64,000 bases of DNA from Streptomyces camponoticapitis. Its GTDB lineage: Bacteria; Actinomycetota; Actinomycetes; Streptomycetales; Streptomycetaceae. The translations under genes were made by a program, and so were the position numbers. Location: the NCBI RefSeq assembly GCF_014646115.1, contig NZ_BMMV01000002.1:261322-325321 (forward strand), given 5' to 3'. The notes below the pieces were generated by a model. It was not told where the DNA came from. It was given only the letters and a program-made list of their open reading frames with translations, and searched no databases. Shown here one piece after another: positions 25,576 through 34,898 of this stretch. Positions within the stretch are counted from its first letter, which is position 1. Every line of letters starts with the position of its first letter.

Positions 25576-26739
25576 GTGCGCATCACGGGAATCAGCACCC
25601 ATGTCGTCGGCACACCCTGGCGCAATCTCACCTACGTCCTGGTCCACACCGACGAGGGGCTGACCGGCGTCGGCGAGACGCGGATGCTCGGCAGGACCGA
25701 CGCGCTCGTGGGGTACTTGCGCGAGGCCGAGACCAATCACATCGCGGGATCCGACCCGTTCGCGGTCGAGGACCTGGTCCGCCGGATGAAGTACGGCGAC
25801 TACGGGCGAGCCGGCGAGATCGTCATGTCGGGCATCGCCGTGGTGGAGATGGCCTGTTGGGACATCAAGGGCAAGGCGCTCGGCGTCCCGGTGTGGCAGC
25901 TGCTCGGCGGAAAGGTCACCGACCGCGTCAAGGCGTACGCGAACGGCTGGTACACCACCGAACGCACCCCGGAGGCGTACCACCAGGCCGCCGAAGCGGT
26001 CGTGGCCCGCGGCTACCGCGCCCTGAAGATCGACCCGTTCGGCACCGGCCACTTCGAGCTGGACCCGGCCGGCACCCGCTACGCGGTGTCGCTGATCGAG
26101 GCCGTGCGGGACGCCATCGGCCCCGACACCGAGCTGATGCTGGAGATGCACGGACGGTTCAGCCCCGCGACCGCGGTGCGGCTGGCGCGCGAACTCGCGC
26201 CGTACGATCCGGCGTGGCTGGAGGAGCCCGTACCGCCGGAGAATCTTCAGGCACTGAGCAAGGTCGCCGGGAAGGTGGACATCCCCGTCGCGACCGGCGA
26301 ACGCATCCACGACCGCATCGAGTTCCGGGAGCTGTTCGCCTCGCAGGCCGCCGACATCATCCAGCCGGACGTCGGCCACCTCGGCGGCATCCTGGAGACG
26401 CGCAAGCTCGCCGCCACCGCCGAGACGCACTACGTGCTGGTGGCCCCGCACAACGTCGGCGGGTCCGTGCTGACCGCCGCCAGTCTCCAACTGGCCGCCT
26501 GTACGCCCAACTTCAAGATCCTTGAGCACTTCAACGACTTCGCCGACGCGGAGATCAAGAAGATCGTCACGGGTGCGCCCGAGGTCGACCCGGAGACCGG
26601 CTGCTTCGAAATCTCGCACGCGCCGGGACTCGGTGTGGAGTTCGACGCCGACGCGGCCGCCGAATTCCCGCAGCAGCAGGCCCGGTTCGACCTCTGGGCC
26701 GAGGGCTGGGAGAAGCGCGACCCCAAGGCGTCCCGATGA
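25576..26739 (+). CDS. Mandelate racemase/enolase-superfamily sugar-acid dehydratase
   Basis: A 387-residue enolase-superfamily enzyme, closest by eye to galactonate/gluconate-type dehydratases, which turn an aldonate into a 2-keto-3-deoxy sugar acid. Residues include a catalytic-side lysine in RALKIDPFG, metal ligands in LMLEMHGRFS, WLEEPVPPEN and VATGERIHDR, an Asp in IIQPDVGHLGG and a His in LVAPHNVGG. The GTG at 25576 has an AGGGG site and gives the normal N-terminus VRITGISTHVVGTPWRN. Its stop overlaps the next gene by ATGA. The precise substrate is uncertain. Confidence 0.88.
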   Translation: MRITGISTHVVGTPWRNLTYVLVHTDEGLTGVGETRMLGRTDALVGYLREAETNHIAGSDPFAVEDLVRRMKYGDYGRAGEIVMSGIAVVEMACWDIKGKALGVPVWQLLGGKVTDRVKAYANGWYTTERTPEAYHQAAEAVVARGYRALKIDPFGTGHFELDPAGTRYAVSLIEAVRDAIGPDTELMLEMHGRFSPATAVRLARELAPYDPAWLEEPVPPENLQALSKVAGKVDIPVATGERIHDRIEFRELFASQAADIIQPDVGHLGGILETRKLAATAETHYVLVAPHNVGGSVLTAASLQLAACTPNFKILEHFNDFADAEIKKIVTGAPEVDPETGCFEISHAPGLGVEFDADAAAEFPQQQARFDLWAEGWEKRDPKASR

Positions 26740-27746
26740 GCCGGGCCGTCGTCGTCGACCGACCGGGCGTCCACCGGCTCGTCGAGGGCGAGCCGCCCGT
26801 CCCCGGAGCAGGGGAGGCGCTGGTGAGGGTCGCGGCCGCCGGGATCTGTCTGAGCGACCGCGAGGTGTACCACGGCCGCCGCGACCCCGGTTACGTCCGC
26901 TACCCGGTCACCCCCGGCCACGAATGGTCCGGCACCGTCGAGGCCGTCGGCGGGGGAGTCGATCCGGCGCTCGTCGGCAGGCGCACCGTCGCGGAGGGCT
27001 TCCGTACCTGCGGCGTCTGCGAACGGTGCCGCGCCGGCGACACATCGCTGTGCACCGGTGGCTACGACGAGACGGGCTTCACCCGGCCGGGTGCGTTCGC
27101 CGACCATGTCGTCGTACCCGGCCGCCTGTTGCACCCCCTGGCCGACGACGCAGATCTGCGGGCCGCCGCCCTCCTGGAGCCGGCCGCCGTGGTCGCCGGA
27201 GCCGTACGGGCCGGCGCCCCGGAGCCCGGCGAGCGGATCGCCGTCGTGGGCGCCGGAACGCTCGGACTGCTCGCGGTCCAGTTCCTCGCCGCGTACGGCC
27301 CCCGCGAGCTGACGGTGATCGAACCGCGCGCCCGACGCGCCGCCCTCGCGTCCACGTTCGGCGCACACGACGTACTCACGCCAAAGGAGGCCGACGGCCG
27401 CCCGGGCCATTACGACCTCGTCGTCGAGACGGCGGGCGCGCCCACCACCGCTGCCTCGTCCTGCCTGCTGGCACGGCGTGGCGGCCGGGTCGTACTCACC
27501 GGCATGTTCACTGCCGGCGCGACCGGGATCGACCCCGTCCACCTCTCACTGAGCCAGCTGACCGTTCGCAGCGTCTTCGGCGCCCCGTCGGCCGCCTGGT
27601 CCTTCGCCGTACGCGCTTTCACGGCGGGCCTGCTCGACCCCGGGCCGCTCATCACCCACGAGTTCCCGCTGGAGCGGTACGCCGAGGCCGTCGAACTCGT
27701 CGGCGGCGGCGACCCCGGCACGGGGAAGGTGCTGCTGCGCCCCTGA
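26736..27746 (+). CDS. Zinc-dependent alcohol/polyol dehydrogenase
   Basis: A 336-residue medium-chain dehydrogenase. The catalytic zinc region has GICLSDREVYHG and GHEWSGTVEAVGGG. The structural-zinc lobe shows four cysteines in CGVCERCRAGDTSLC. The Rossmann fold starts at IAVVGAGTLGLLAVQFLAAYG. The gene is coupled to the dehydratase by a four-base overlap, so it likely oxidises or reduces an intermediate of the same sugar or sugar-acid pathway. L-threonine/sorbitol dehydrogenase-like proteins are the nearest relatives. Confidence 0.9.
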   Translation: MSRAVVVDRPGVHRLVEGEPPVPGAGEALVRVAAAGICLSDREVYHGRRDPGYVRYPVTPGHEWSGTVEAVGGGVDPALVGRRTVAEGFRTCGVCERCRAGDTSLCTGGYDETGFTRPGAFADHVVVPGRLLHPLADDADLRAAALLEPAAVVAGAVRAGAPEPGERIAVVGAGTLGLLAVQFLAAYGPRELTVIEPRARRAALASTFGAHDVLTPKEADGRPGHYDLVVETAGAPTTAASSCLLARRGGRVVLTGMFTAGATGIDPVHLSLSQLTVRSVFGAPSAAWSFAVRAFTAGLLDPGPLITHEFPLERYAEAVELVGGGDPGTGKVLLRP

Positions 27747-27789
27747 CCGGCCCGGTGGGGCGTTCCACGACCGCCTCCCGCCGCGCGAA

Positions 27790-27814
27790 CCGAACGTAGT
27801 TCGGAATATCGAAC
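27790..27814 (+). promoter_or_regulatory. Candidate IclR operator 3 (U32/ABC operon)
   Basis: Two overlapping palindromes occur: CCGAAC-GTA-GTTCGG (27790-27804) and GTTCG-GAATAT-CGAAC (27799-27814). The latter contains CGGAATATCGAAC, identical to the inverse of operator 1. It lies 77 bases before the TTG start of the U32-like gene. Confidence 0.68.
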
Positions 27815-27890
27815 AGACCTCGACACGCGTCAACTCCCCTGAACGCAAGCACCGCCGAGCACCACAGGCAGCGACCGAAGGACATGTCCG

Positions 27891-28859
27891 TTGACCGACA
27901 TACCAGCCCCCGGCACCCGCCGCCGCCCCGGTGAGCGGGCCCTCGCCGCCCTCGGCCTGGCCGCACCCGAAGACCACCCCGCGGACACGTCGCCGCACAC
28001 CTTCCCCGACGGCGGCACCTGGCGCACCGAGATCCCCTCCGTCGAAGGCCCCGAAGCCCTCACCGAGGTCCTCAAGGAATCCGCCCGCCTCGACGTGCCC
28101 GTCCACCGGATCAGTCAGGGCAGCGGCGTCTGGATGCTCACCGACGACGAGATCACCGAGATGGTCGGCGCCTGCGCGGACCGCGACATCGAACTGTGTC
28201 TGTTCACCGGCCCACGCGGCACCTGGGACACCGGCGCGGCCACCCGCACCGACTCCGGTGGCGCCGGTCTGCGTGCCCGTGGCCGGGACGCCGTCGCCGG
28301 CTGTGTCGAAGACGCCCTGCGCGCGGCCGAGCTGGGCGTCAAATGCCTGCTCGTCGCCGACGAGGGGGTGCTCTGGTCGCTGCACCGGCTGCGGGCGCGA
28401 GGCGACCTGCCCGCCGACACGACCCTCAAGGTGTCGGCGCTCATCGGGCCGGTCAACCCCGCCTCGTACGCGGTCTACGAACGACTGGGCGCCGACTCCC
28501 TCAACATCCCCTCCGATCTCGCGCTCGCCCACTTCACCGAGATCCGCGGCGCCAGCCGGGCCCCGCTGGACCTCTACATCGAGGCACCCGACGACCTCGG
28601 CGGCTACGTCCGGATGTACGAGACCGCCGAACTGATCCGCCGCGGCGCGCCCCTTTACCTCAAGTTCGGCCTCTCCAAGGCGCCCGGCATCTACCCGTAC
28701 GGCGCCCATCTGCGCGAACTCACCCTGGCCACCGCCCGCGAACGCGTACGGCGCGGCCGGCTCGTGCTCGACCTGCTCGCCCGGCACGGCGCCGACGGCG
28801 GCATGTCACCGCTCGGCTCCCGTCTCCCCGGACCCCTCAACCGTTTCCCGCTCTCCTAA
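27891..28859 (+). CDS. Peptidase U32-like protein in a sugar operon
   Basis: A 322-residue TIM-barrel-like protein resembling the U32 peptidase/UbiU-type family. Conserved text includes VHRISQGSGVWMLTDDEI, ELCLFTGPRGTWDTGA, LGVKCLLVADEGVLW, TLKVSALIGPVNPASYAVYERLGADSLNIPSDLAL, and LRRGAPLYLKFGLSK-type sequence near the end. The start is TTG at 27891 with a GAAGGA site; the ATG at 27884 is out of frame. Homologues are seen linked to sugar ABC systems, and here it leads the transporter operon under the same operator. Proteolysis is not shown; an aldolase or isomerase-like reaction is possible. Confidence 0.7.
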   Translation: MTDIPAPGTRRRPGERALAALGLAAPEDHPADTSPHTFPDGGTWRTEIPSVEGPEALTEVLKESARLDVPVHRISQGSGVWMLTDDEITEMVGACADRDIELCLFTGPRGTWDTGAATRTDSGGAGLRARGRDAVAGCVEDALRAAELGVKCLLVADEGVLWSLHRLRARGDLPADTTLKVSALIGPVNPASYAVYERLGADSLNIPSDLALAHFTEIRGASRAPLDLYIEAPDDLGGYVRMYETAELIRRGAPLYLKFGLSKAPGIYPYGAHLRELTLATARERVRRGRLVLDLLARHGADGGMSPLGSRLPGPLNRFPLS

Positions 28860-28871
28860 GGACAAGGACTG

Positions 28872-29987
28872 ATGACCATGCGCACCAGCCGCGCCGCACT
28901 CACCGCCGTCGTCGCATCGCTCGCCCTCGCACTGACCGCCTGCGGCCAGAGCAGCGACGGCGGGAGCAAGGAGGAGAAGAAAGGCGGCAAGGGCTCCACC
29001 GTCGGGATCGCGATGCCGACCAAATCGTCGGAACGATGGATCGCCGACGGCCGCAACATGGTCGCCGAGTTCGAGAAGCTCGGCTACAAGACCGACCTCC
29101 AGTACGGCGAGGACGACGTCGACCAGCAGGTCTCCCAGATCGAGAACATGATCACGAAGGGGGTCGACGTCCTCGTCATCGCCTCCATCGACGGCCGGGC
29201 GCTGGGCGACGTCCTTGGCCAGGCCGCCGACCAGGGCATCAAGGTCATCTCCTACGACCGGCTCATCCTCGGCACCGAGAACGTCGACTACTACGCCTCG
29301 TTCGACAACGAGAAGGTCGGTGTCCTCCAGGCGACGTACCTCGTCGACAAGCTCGGTCTGAAGGACGGCGGCGACGACCAGGGCCCGTTCAACATCGAGC
29401 TGTTCGCCGGCTCACCGGACGACAACAACACCCGCTACTTCTTCCAGGGCGCCTGGAAGACCCTCAAGCCGTACATCGACAAGAAGCAACTCGTCGTGCG
29501 GAGCGGCCAGACACAGCTCGACCAGATCACGACACTCCGCTGGGACGGCGGGACCGCGCAGCGGCGCATGGACGACCTGCTCACCAAGTCGTACGGCTCC
29601 GAGGACGTCGACGCGGTGCTCTCGCCCTACGACGGAATCTCCATCGGCATCCTGTCCGCCCTGAAGTCCGACGGCTACGGCACGTCCGCCAAGCCGTACC
29701 CGATCGTCACCGGGCAGGACGCGGAGGTCGCCTCGGTCAAGTCCATCGTCGCCGGGCAGCAGACGCAGACCGTCTTCAAGGACTTCCGAACGCTGGCCAA
29801 GCAGGCCGCGCAGATGGCCGACGCCGTGCTCAACGACAAGAAGCCCGAGGTCAACGACGAGAAGTCGTACGACAACGAGAAGAAGGTCGTCCCCGCCTAT
29901 CTGCTGGACCCGGTCAGCGTCGACAAGGCCAACTACCGGTCCGTTCTGGTCGACTCCGGCTACCTCAAGGCGAGTGACCTGAAGTGA
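28872..29987 (+). CDS. Sugar ABC transporter substrate-binding lipoprotein (XylF type)
   Basis: A 371-residue lipoprotein. The signal ends in the lipobox LTAC with Cys24, then a charged linker [15 protein letters not shown]. The mature part is a periplasmic-binding-protein-like type I fold, matching xylose/multiple-monosaccharide binders ([70 protein letters not shown]). It would sit on the outer face of the membrane and deliver a monosaccharide to the permease. Twelve bases separate it from the U32 gene, and its stop overlaps the ATPase start by GTGA. Confidence 0.93.
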   Translation: MTMRTSRAALTAVVASLALALTACGQSSDGGSKEEKKGGKGSTVGIAMPTKSSERWIADGRNMVAEFEKLGYKTDLQYGEDDVDQQVSQIENMITKGVDVLVIASIDGRALGDVLGQAADQGIKVISYDRLILGTENVDYYASFDNEKVGVLQATYLVDKLGLKDGGDDQGPFNIELFAGSPDDNNTRYFFQGAWKTLKPYIDKKQLVVRSGQTQLDQITTLRWDGGTAQRRMDDLLTKSYGSEDVDAVLSPYDGISIGILSALKSDGYGTSAKPYPIVTGQDAEVASVKSIVAGQQTQTVFKDFRTLAKQAAQMADAVLNDKKPEVNDEKSYDNEKKVVPAYLLDPVSVDKANYRSVLVDSGYLKASDLK

Positions 29988-31525
29988 CCCCACCCGTCCT
30001 GGAGATGCGCTCCATCGTCAAGACCTTCCCCGGGGTCAAGGCGCTCTCCGACGTCACGCTCACCGTGGCCCCGGGGGAGGTGCACGCCATCTGCGGGGAG
30101 AACGGAGCGGGCAAGTCCACGCTGATGAAGGTCCTCAGCGGCGTTCATCCGCACGGCAGTTACGACGGAGAGATCCTCTTCCAGGGCTCACCCTGCGCCT
30201 TCAAGGACATCGGCGCCAGCGAGGCGCGCGGCATCGTGATCATCCATCAGGAGTTGGCGCTCGTCCCGTACTTGTCGATCGCCGAGAACATCTTTCTCGG
30301 CAACGAGCACGCGAGTCACGGGATCATCAGCTGGAACGAGACACTGAAACACGCCGCGGCGCTCCTCAAGAGGGTCGGACTCACCGAGCACCCACAGACC
30401 AGGGTCGCCGACATCGGTGTGGGCAAGCAGCAGTTGGTGGAGATCGCGAAGGCCCTCGCCAAAGAGGTGAAGCTGCTCATCCTCGACGAGCCGACCGCCG
30501 CGCTCAACGACACGGACAGCGCCCAACTCCTGCTCCTGATAAGAGAGTTGCAGGCCCAGGGCATCACCTCCATCATCATCTCGCACAAGCTCAACGAGAT
30601 CGCCGAGGTCGCGGACTCCGTCACCATCCTCCGTGACGGCCGCACCATCGAAACCCTCGACGTCAGGGCCGAGTCGACCACCGAGGACCGCATCATCCGC
30701 GGCATGGTCGGCCGCGACCTCGACCACCGCTTCCCCGAACGCACACCGCACGACGGGGACCCCGAGGCGCGGCCCGCGCTGGAGATCCGCGACTGGACCG
30801 TGCACCACCCGATCGACCAGCAGCGCAAGGTGGTCGACAACGTCTCGATCCATGTCCGCCGGGGCGAGATCGTCGGTATCGCCGGCCTGATGGGCGCGGG
30901 CCGCACCGAACTCGCCATGAGCGTCTTCGGGCGCTCCTACGGCCGCAACATCAGCGGGACCGTCTTCAAGGACGGCCGGGAGATCCGTACGAGGACCGTG
31001 CCCGAAGCCGTGGCACAGGGCATCGCGTACGTCACCGAGGACCGTAAGCAGTACGGCCTCAACCTCATCGACACCATCGGCCGCAACATCACCCTCAGCG
31101 CGCTGCCGAAGGTCGCACGGCGCGGCATCGTCGACGAGCACGAGGAGACCCGCGTCGCCGAGTCCTACCGCACCAGCATGAATATCAAGGCCCCGACCGT
31201 CTTCGAACAGACCGGCCGGCTCTCCGGCGGCAACCAGCAGAAGGTCGTCCTCAGCAAATGGATCTTCGCCGGACCCGATGTGCTCCTGCTCGACGAGCCG
31301 ACCCGCGGGATCGACGTCGGTGCCAAGTACGAGATCTACACCGTCATCGACCGGCTCGCAGCCCAGGGCAAGGCCGTCGTCTTCATCTCCTCCGAACTCC
31401 CGGAGTTGCTCGGGATGTGCGACCGCGTCTACACGATGGCGGCCGGCCGGCTCACCGGTGAGATCCCACGCGCGGAGGCGACGCAGGAAGTCCTGATGCG
31501 CCACATGACCAGGAACACGAGGTAG
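29984..31525 (+). CDS. Sugar ABC transporter ATP-binding protein (XylG/MmsA type)
   Basis: A 513-residue protein with two fused ABC domains. The N-terminal domain has Walker [10 protein letters not shown] and Walker [12 protein letters not shown]. The C-terminal domain has a degenerate Walker [10 protein letters not shown], with signature LSGGNQQK and Walker [12 protein letters not shown]. One intact and one degenerate site is normal in this family. The GTG start overlaps the binding-protein stop. It energises import of the sugar bound by the preceding lipoprotein. Confidence 0.95.
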   Translation: MTPPVLEMRSIVKTFPGVKALSDVTLTVAPGEVHAICGENGAGKSTLMKVLSGVHPHGSYDGEILFQGSPCAFKDIGASEARGIVIIHQELALVPYLSIAENIFLGNEHASHGIISWNETLKHAAALLKRVGLTEHPQTRVADIGVGKQQLVEIAKALAKEVKLLILDEPTAALNDTDSAQLLLLIRELQAQGITSIIISHKLNEIAEVADSVTILRDGRTIETLDVRAESTTEDRIIRGMVGRDLDHRFPERTPHDGDPEARPALEIRDWTVHHPIDQQRKVVDNVSIHVRRGEIVGIAGLMGAGRTELAMSVFGRSYGRNISGTVFKDGREIRTRTVPEAVAQGIAYVTEDRKQYGLNLIDTIGRNITLSALPKVARRGIVDEHEETRVAESYRTSMNIKAPTVFEQTGRLSGGNQQKVVLSKWIFAGPDVLLLDEPTRGIDVGAKYEIYTVIDRLAAQGKAVVFISSELPELLGMCDRVYTMAAGRLTGEIPRAEATQEVLMRHMTRNTR

Positions 31526-31530
31526 ACGAC

Positions 31531-32790
31531 ATGGGTCCGGTCACCACCGACCTCTCGAAATCCCCGGGCGACAAGCCCCAGGGCGGCCCACCGCCGCCCG
31601 ACCGCCCGCGCTCCTCCGCGACCCGCGATCTGCTGATGGACGCGGCGCGGCGCAACATGCGGCAGTACGGCATGCTCATCGCGCTCGCGCTGATCGTCGT
31701 GCTGTTCCAGATATGGACCGACGGCGTACTCCTCAAGCCCAACAACGTCACCAACCTGGTCCTCCAGAACAGCTACATCCTGGTGCTGGGCATCGGCATG
31801 ATGATCGTCATCATCGCGGGCCACATCGACCTCTCCGTCGGCTCCCTGGCCGCGTTCGTCTCCGCCGCGTGCGCGGTGATGATGGTCGAGCACGACATCC
31901 CGTGGGTGCTCGCGCTCGTACTCGGCCTCGCCATCGGCGCGGTGGCGGGGGCCTGGCAGGGCTTCTGGATCGCGTACGTCGGCATCCCCTCGTTCATCGT
32001 CACCCTCGCGGGGATGCTGCTCTTCCGCGGCGGCACACAGATCTTCCTCGGCTCACGCTCGCTCGGCCCGTTCCCCGAGGGCTTCCAGAAGATCTCCACC
32101 GGCTATCTCCCGGAGATCGGACCGGCCACCAACTACCACAATCTGACACTGCTGTTGGGGCTCGCGCTGCTCGCGTTCGCACTGCTCCAGGAAGTGCGGG
32201 ACCGCCGCCGCCAGAAGGAGTACGAACTGGAGGTCCTGCCCCGCAACCTCTTCCTCACCAAATGCGTGGCCCTCGCCGCGGCGGTCCTCGCCTTCACCAT
32301 GACGCTCGCCAGCTACCGGGGTGTCCCCGTCGTCCTGCTGCTGCTCGCCGCGCTGCTCATCGGCTTCGGCTATGTCATGCGCAACGCGGTCGTCGGCCGC
32401 CATGTGTACGCGCTCGGCGGCAACCGCGCGGCGGCGAAACTCTCCGGTGTGAAGGACCGGCGTGTCACGTTCCTGGTCTTCGTCAACATGGGCGTACTGG
32501 CCGCGCTCGCCGGGATCGTCTACGCGGCGCGCCTCAACGCGGGTGTCCCGCAGGCGGGCGTCAACTTCGAACTGGAGGCCATCGCGGCGGCGTTCATCGG
32601 CGGGGCGTCGATGAGTGGTGGCGTCGGCACGGTGTTCGGCGCGATCATCGGCGGACTCGTCCTCGGTGTCCTCAACAACGGGATGTCCCTGGTCGGCATC
32701 GGTACCGACTACCAGCAGGTCATCAAGGGCCTGGTGCTGCTGGCCGCCGTCGGGTTCGACGTCTGGAACAAACGCCGGGTGGGCTCCTGA
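31531..32790 (+). CDS. Sugar ABC transporter permease (XylH/MmsB type)
   Basis: A 419-residue membrane protein with about ten helices. The family motifs GMMIVIIAGHIDLSVGSLAAF and FIGGASMSGGVGTVFGAIIGG are present, as is AKLSGV in the cytoplasmic coupling loop. The first 40 residues form a proline-rich cytoplasmic tail. The ATG is five bases after the ATPase stop. It completes the importer; the operon ends here against the convergent DUF6510 gene. Confidence 0.94.
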   Translation: MGPVTTDLSKSPGDKPQGGPPPPDRPRSSATRDLLMDAARRNMRQYGMLIALALIVVLFQIWTDGVLLKPNNVTNLVLQNSYILVLGIGMMIVIIAGHIDLSVGSLAAFVSAACAVMMVEHDIPWVLALVLGLAIGAVAGAWQGFWIAYVGIPSFIVTLAGMLLFRGGTQIFLGSRSLGPFPEGFQKISTGYLPEIGPATNYHNLTLLLGLALLAFALLQEVRDRRRQKEYELEVLPRNLFLTKCVALAAAVLAFTMTLASYRGVPVVLLLLAALLIGFGYVMRNAVVGRHVYALGGNRAAAKLSGVKDRRVTFLVFVNMGVLAALAGIVYAARLNAGVPQAGVNFELEAIAAAFIGGASMSGGVGTVFGAIIGGLVLGVLNNGMSLVGIGTDYQQVIKGLVLLAAVGFDVWNKRRVGS

Positions 32791-32815
32791 CGGCCCGTCA
32801 GTCCTCGTCCGAGGG

Positions 32816-33106
32816 TCAGGGCGCCGGGGCGAGGGGGATCGTCAGTGCGGAGGCGCCGTGGAGGTCCAGCCACGCGGTGTCCTTCCCCCGGACCAGCCGG
32901 AGCACCACCTGTTCGCACCGCGGGCACCGGGCCACCAGACCCGGTGCCCGGTCGTAGACGCGCAGTTGGGCCACCGGCCCCTGGAGGCCGCACCCGGCGC
33001 AGCGGCCCACGGCGCCGGTCAGATCGACCGCGAAGATCTCGGAGAGCGGGCCGCCCAGCATGTTGCCGTCGCTGTAGGCATCGTCGCGCGTCAGGTTGGC
33101 GTCCAT
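32816..33106 (-). CDS. DUF6510 zinc-ribbon-like protein
   Basis: A 96-residue protein with two CxxC pairs, RCAGCGLQG and ARCPRCEQVV, typical of DUF6510 proteins in Streptomyces. They usually follow the ferredoxin-reductase-like gene, as here. The ATG at 33106 has a GGAGG site and follows the reductase stop (TGACATG), so it is coupled. A GTG at 33118 is an alternative start. The zinc or iron-sulfur binding role is inferred from the cysteines. Confidence 0.85.
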   Translation of the reverse strand: MDANLTRDDAYSDGNMLGGPLSEIFAVDLTGAVGRCAGCGLQGPVAQLRVYDRAPGLVARCPRCEQVVLRLVRGKDTAWLDLHGASALTIPLAPAP

Positions 33107-33107
33107 G

Positions 33108-34091
33108 TCATCCTCCACTGGGGCCGAAGCGTTCGGTCCTGATCCGGCCGGGGTCGTGTCCGAGGCCGGTCAGCAGTGTCGCCGCGTTCTCGACGAAGCC
33201 CGTCGGCCCGCACACGTAACAGATGGGCCGCTGATCGGCCGGCCAGCCCCCGCGGACCAGATCCTCGGCCCTCAACCGGCCCACCGGCCTCGGGTGTTCG
33301 GGCGGCGCGGCGCGCGTGTAGAGATACTCCGTGTCGAGGCCGGGTTCCCCGCGGAGCAGTTCGGGCACATAGAGCTGATCGTCCGGCTCGCGCACGGAGT
33401 AGAGCAGACGGAACGGCGCGCTCCCGCCCAGCGCGCCACGCGTCCGCACCATCGACATCAGCGGTACCACCCCCGAGCCGCCACCCACGAGCAGCACCGG
33501 TTCGGCCCGCTCCGGCCGCCAGACGAACCAGCCGCCGATCGGACCGCGCAGCTCCACCTGTTCGCCGCGCTCCAGAACGTCCATCAGATACGGCGACACC
33601 TCACCGTCCTCCACGCGCTGGATCGTCAGCTCCACGCGGTCGCCGTCGGGTGCGGACGCCACCGAGTAACTGCGCTGCGTGCTGTACCCGTCCTCCGCCG
33701 TCAGCCGTACGTCGACGTGCTGGCCCGCCAGATGCTCCGGCCAGCCGGGCACGTCGAACACCAGCGTCTGGGCCGTCCGCGACTCCGCCCGCCGGTCAAC
33801 CAGTTCGGCCACCAGCCAGCGCAGCGGTGCGCGCGCCCTCAGAACCTGGCTCTCGGATCCTGCCGGGCTCGTGGTCCCTGGTGCCGCACCTCTCCGCGTT
33901 GTCGTCAGTCGCCGACGCTCCGCGTCGGCTCCTTCCTTCGCCTTGCGATGCACGGCACCAGACCTCGCTCTCTGATCCGGCCTGATCCGAAAGCCAGGCC
34001 CTGGGGGTTGTCTTGCCGATCCTGCCGGGCTCGCGGTCCCTGCTACGCGCGCTCGCCGCGTTGTCGTCGGTCGCACGCGCCAGCGAGACAT
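33108..34091 (-). CDS. Ferredoxin/flavodoxin reductase-like oxidoreductase with repeat-derived N-terminus
   Basis: From about position 33844 down, the protein is a normal FAD/NAD-binding reductase of about 240 residues: HVDVRLTAEDGYSTQRSYSVAS (FAD), GPIGGWFVWRP, VLLVGGGSGVVPLMSM (NAD) and ICYVCGPTGFVENAA. The first 80 codons read through two foldback elements and are arginine-rich, unlike family N-termini. The ATG at 34091 lies inside the second element and has a poor binding site, so the true start is unclear. It likely serves the sulfite-oxidase-like gene upstream as electron partner. Confidence 0.75.
   Translation of the reverse strand: MSRWRVRPTTTRRARVAGTASPAGSARQPPGPGFRIRPDQRARSGAVHRKAKEGADAERRRLTTTRRGAAPGTTSPAGSESQVLRARAPLRWLVAELVDRRAESRTAQTLVFDVPGWPEHLAGQHVDVRLTAEDGYSTQRSYSVASAPDGDRVELTIQRVEDGEVSPYLMDVLERGEQVELRGPIGGWFVWRPERAEPVLLVGGGSGVVPLMSMVRTRGALGGSAPFRLLYSVREPDDQLYVPELLRGEPGLDTEYLYTRAAPPEHPRPVGRLRAEDLVRGGWPADQRPICYVCGPTGFVENAATLLTGLGHDPGRIRTERFGPSGG
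33845..33998. repeat. Foldback element A (154 bases)
   Basis: The ends form imperfect 22-bp terminal inverted repeats (33845-33866 and 33977-33998) with 19 of 22 matching. Inside are a nested repeat CTGGTGCCG (33879-33887) with CGGCACCAG (33953-33961), and an apical stem CCGACG-CTCCG-CGTCGG (33912-33928). The whole unit can therefore fold as one long hairpin. It resembles element B at both ends but differs in the interior. Confidence 0.75.
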
Positions 34092-34150
34092 CAGCCGCTA
34101 CCGGAGCGGGCACTCCCTGGTCCGGCCTGATCGACAAGAAGACTCCCTAG
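34001..34150. repeat. Foldback element B (about 150 bases)
   Basis: Its left end (34001-34028) and right end (34122-34150) are imperfect inverted repeats built around GCCGATCCTGCCGG and CCGGCCTGATCGAC. It shares about 55 bases with element A (GATCCTGCCGGGCTC through GTTGTCGTC-GGTCGC), but its terminal sequence differs in a matching way on both ends. It abuts and overlaps the stop codon of the sulfite-oxidase-like gene and is two bases from element A. Confidence 0.7.
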
Positions 34151-34746
34151 TCCCCCTGATAGCGCTGCTCGCGCCACGGGTCTCCGTACGAGTGGTAGCC
34201 CAGGCCCTCCCAGAACCCCGGCTCGTCGTCGAGCAGCAGCTCGATCCCGCGCACCCACTTCGCGGACTTCCACAGATACAGGTGCGGTACAAGCAGCCGC
34301 GCCGGGCCGCCGTGTTCCGGGGCCAGCTCCTCACCGTCGTAGCGGTGGGCGATCCACGCCTTGCCGTCGAGCAGGTCCTCCAGCGGGAGGTTGGTCGAGT
34401 ACCCGCCGTAGGAGTGGACGAGAGCGAAGTCGGCGGCCGTCTCGACGTCCTCCATCAGGCTGTCGAGCGAGACCCCCTCCCAGTGCGTCCCGAACTTCGA
34501 CCACTTCGTCACGCAGTGCAGGTCGACCGTCGGCGTCTCGGCGGGCATCGCCATCAGCTGTGCCCAGTCCCAGGTGTGCCGGGCGCCCGTCTCCGTGGTG
34601 AGGGTGAACTCCCACTCGTCGTGCGTCACGTGTGGAGTGGGCCCCGCGGACAGGACGGGAAAGTCGTGGACCTCGTACTGTCCGGGCGGCAGTTTCCGGC
34701 CGGGATCCGGCCTTCGGCCGTGGAACCCGCGCGAGATGATCGCCAT
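34147..34746 (-). CDS. Sulfite-oxidase-like molybdoenzyme
   Basis: A 199-residue cytoplasmic protein of the molybdopterin-dependent sulfite oxidase/MsrP fold. The molybdenum cysteine is in VDLHCVTKWSKFGTHWEGV, and further cofactor contacts include HSYGGYSTNLPLEDL and GGPARLLVPHLYLWKSAKW. There is no signal peptide or heme domain, as usual for this short actinobacterial group. The ATG at 34746 has a GGAGGAAGGAAG site. Its normal neighbours are the reductase and DUF6510; here foldback elements separate it from the reductase. Confidence 0.9.
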   Translation of the reverse strand: MAIISRGFHGRRPDPGRKLPPGQYEVHDFPVLSAGPTPHVTHDEWEFTLTTETGARHTWDWAQLMAMPAETPTVDLHCVTKWSKFGTHWEGVSLDSLMEDVETAADFALVHSYGGYSTNLPLEDLLDGKAWIAHRYDGEELAPEHGGPARLLVPHLYLWKSAKWVRGIELLLDDEPGFWEGLGYHSYGDPWREQRYQGD

Positions 34747-34898
34747 GGCGGGACTTCCTTCCTCCGCCCGGACGGTCGAAAGCGCGGTCGGGAGCACGGT
34801 CCGGACAGCCTCAGACCAGCGTAAAGGCGTGGGCCGGGGTCGGCGACGCGAGAGGCGCCCCGCCCCGGCCCGCCCCGGTCCCTGACCGTGCCCTTCGC

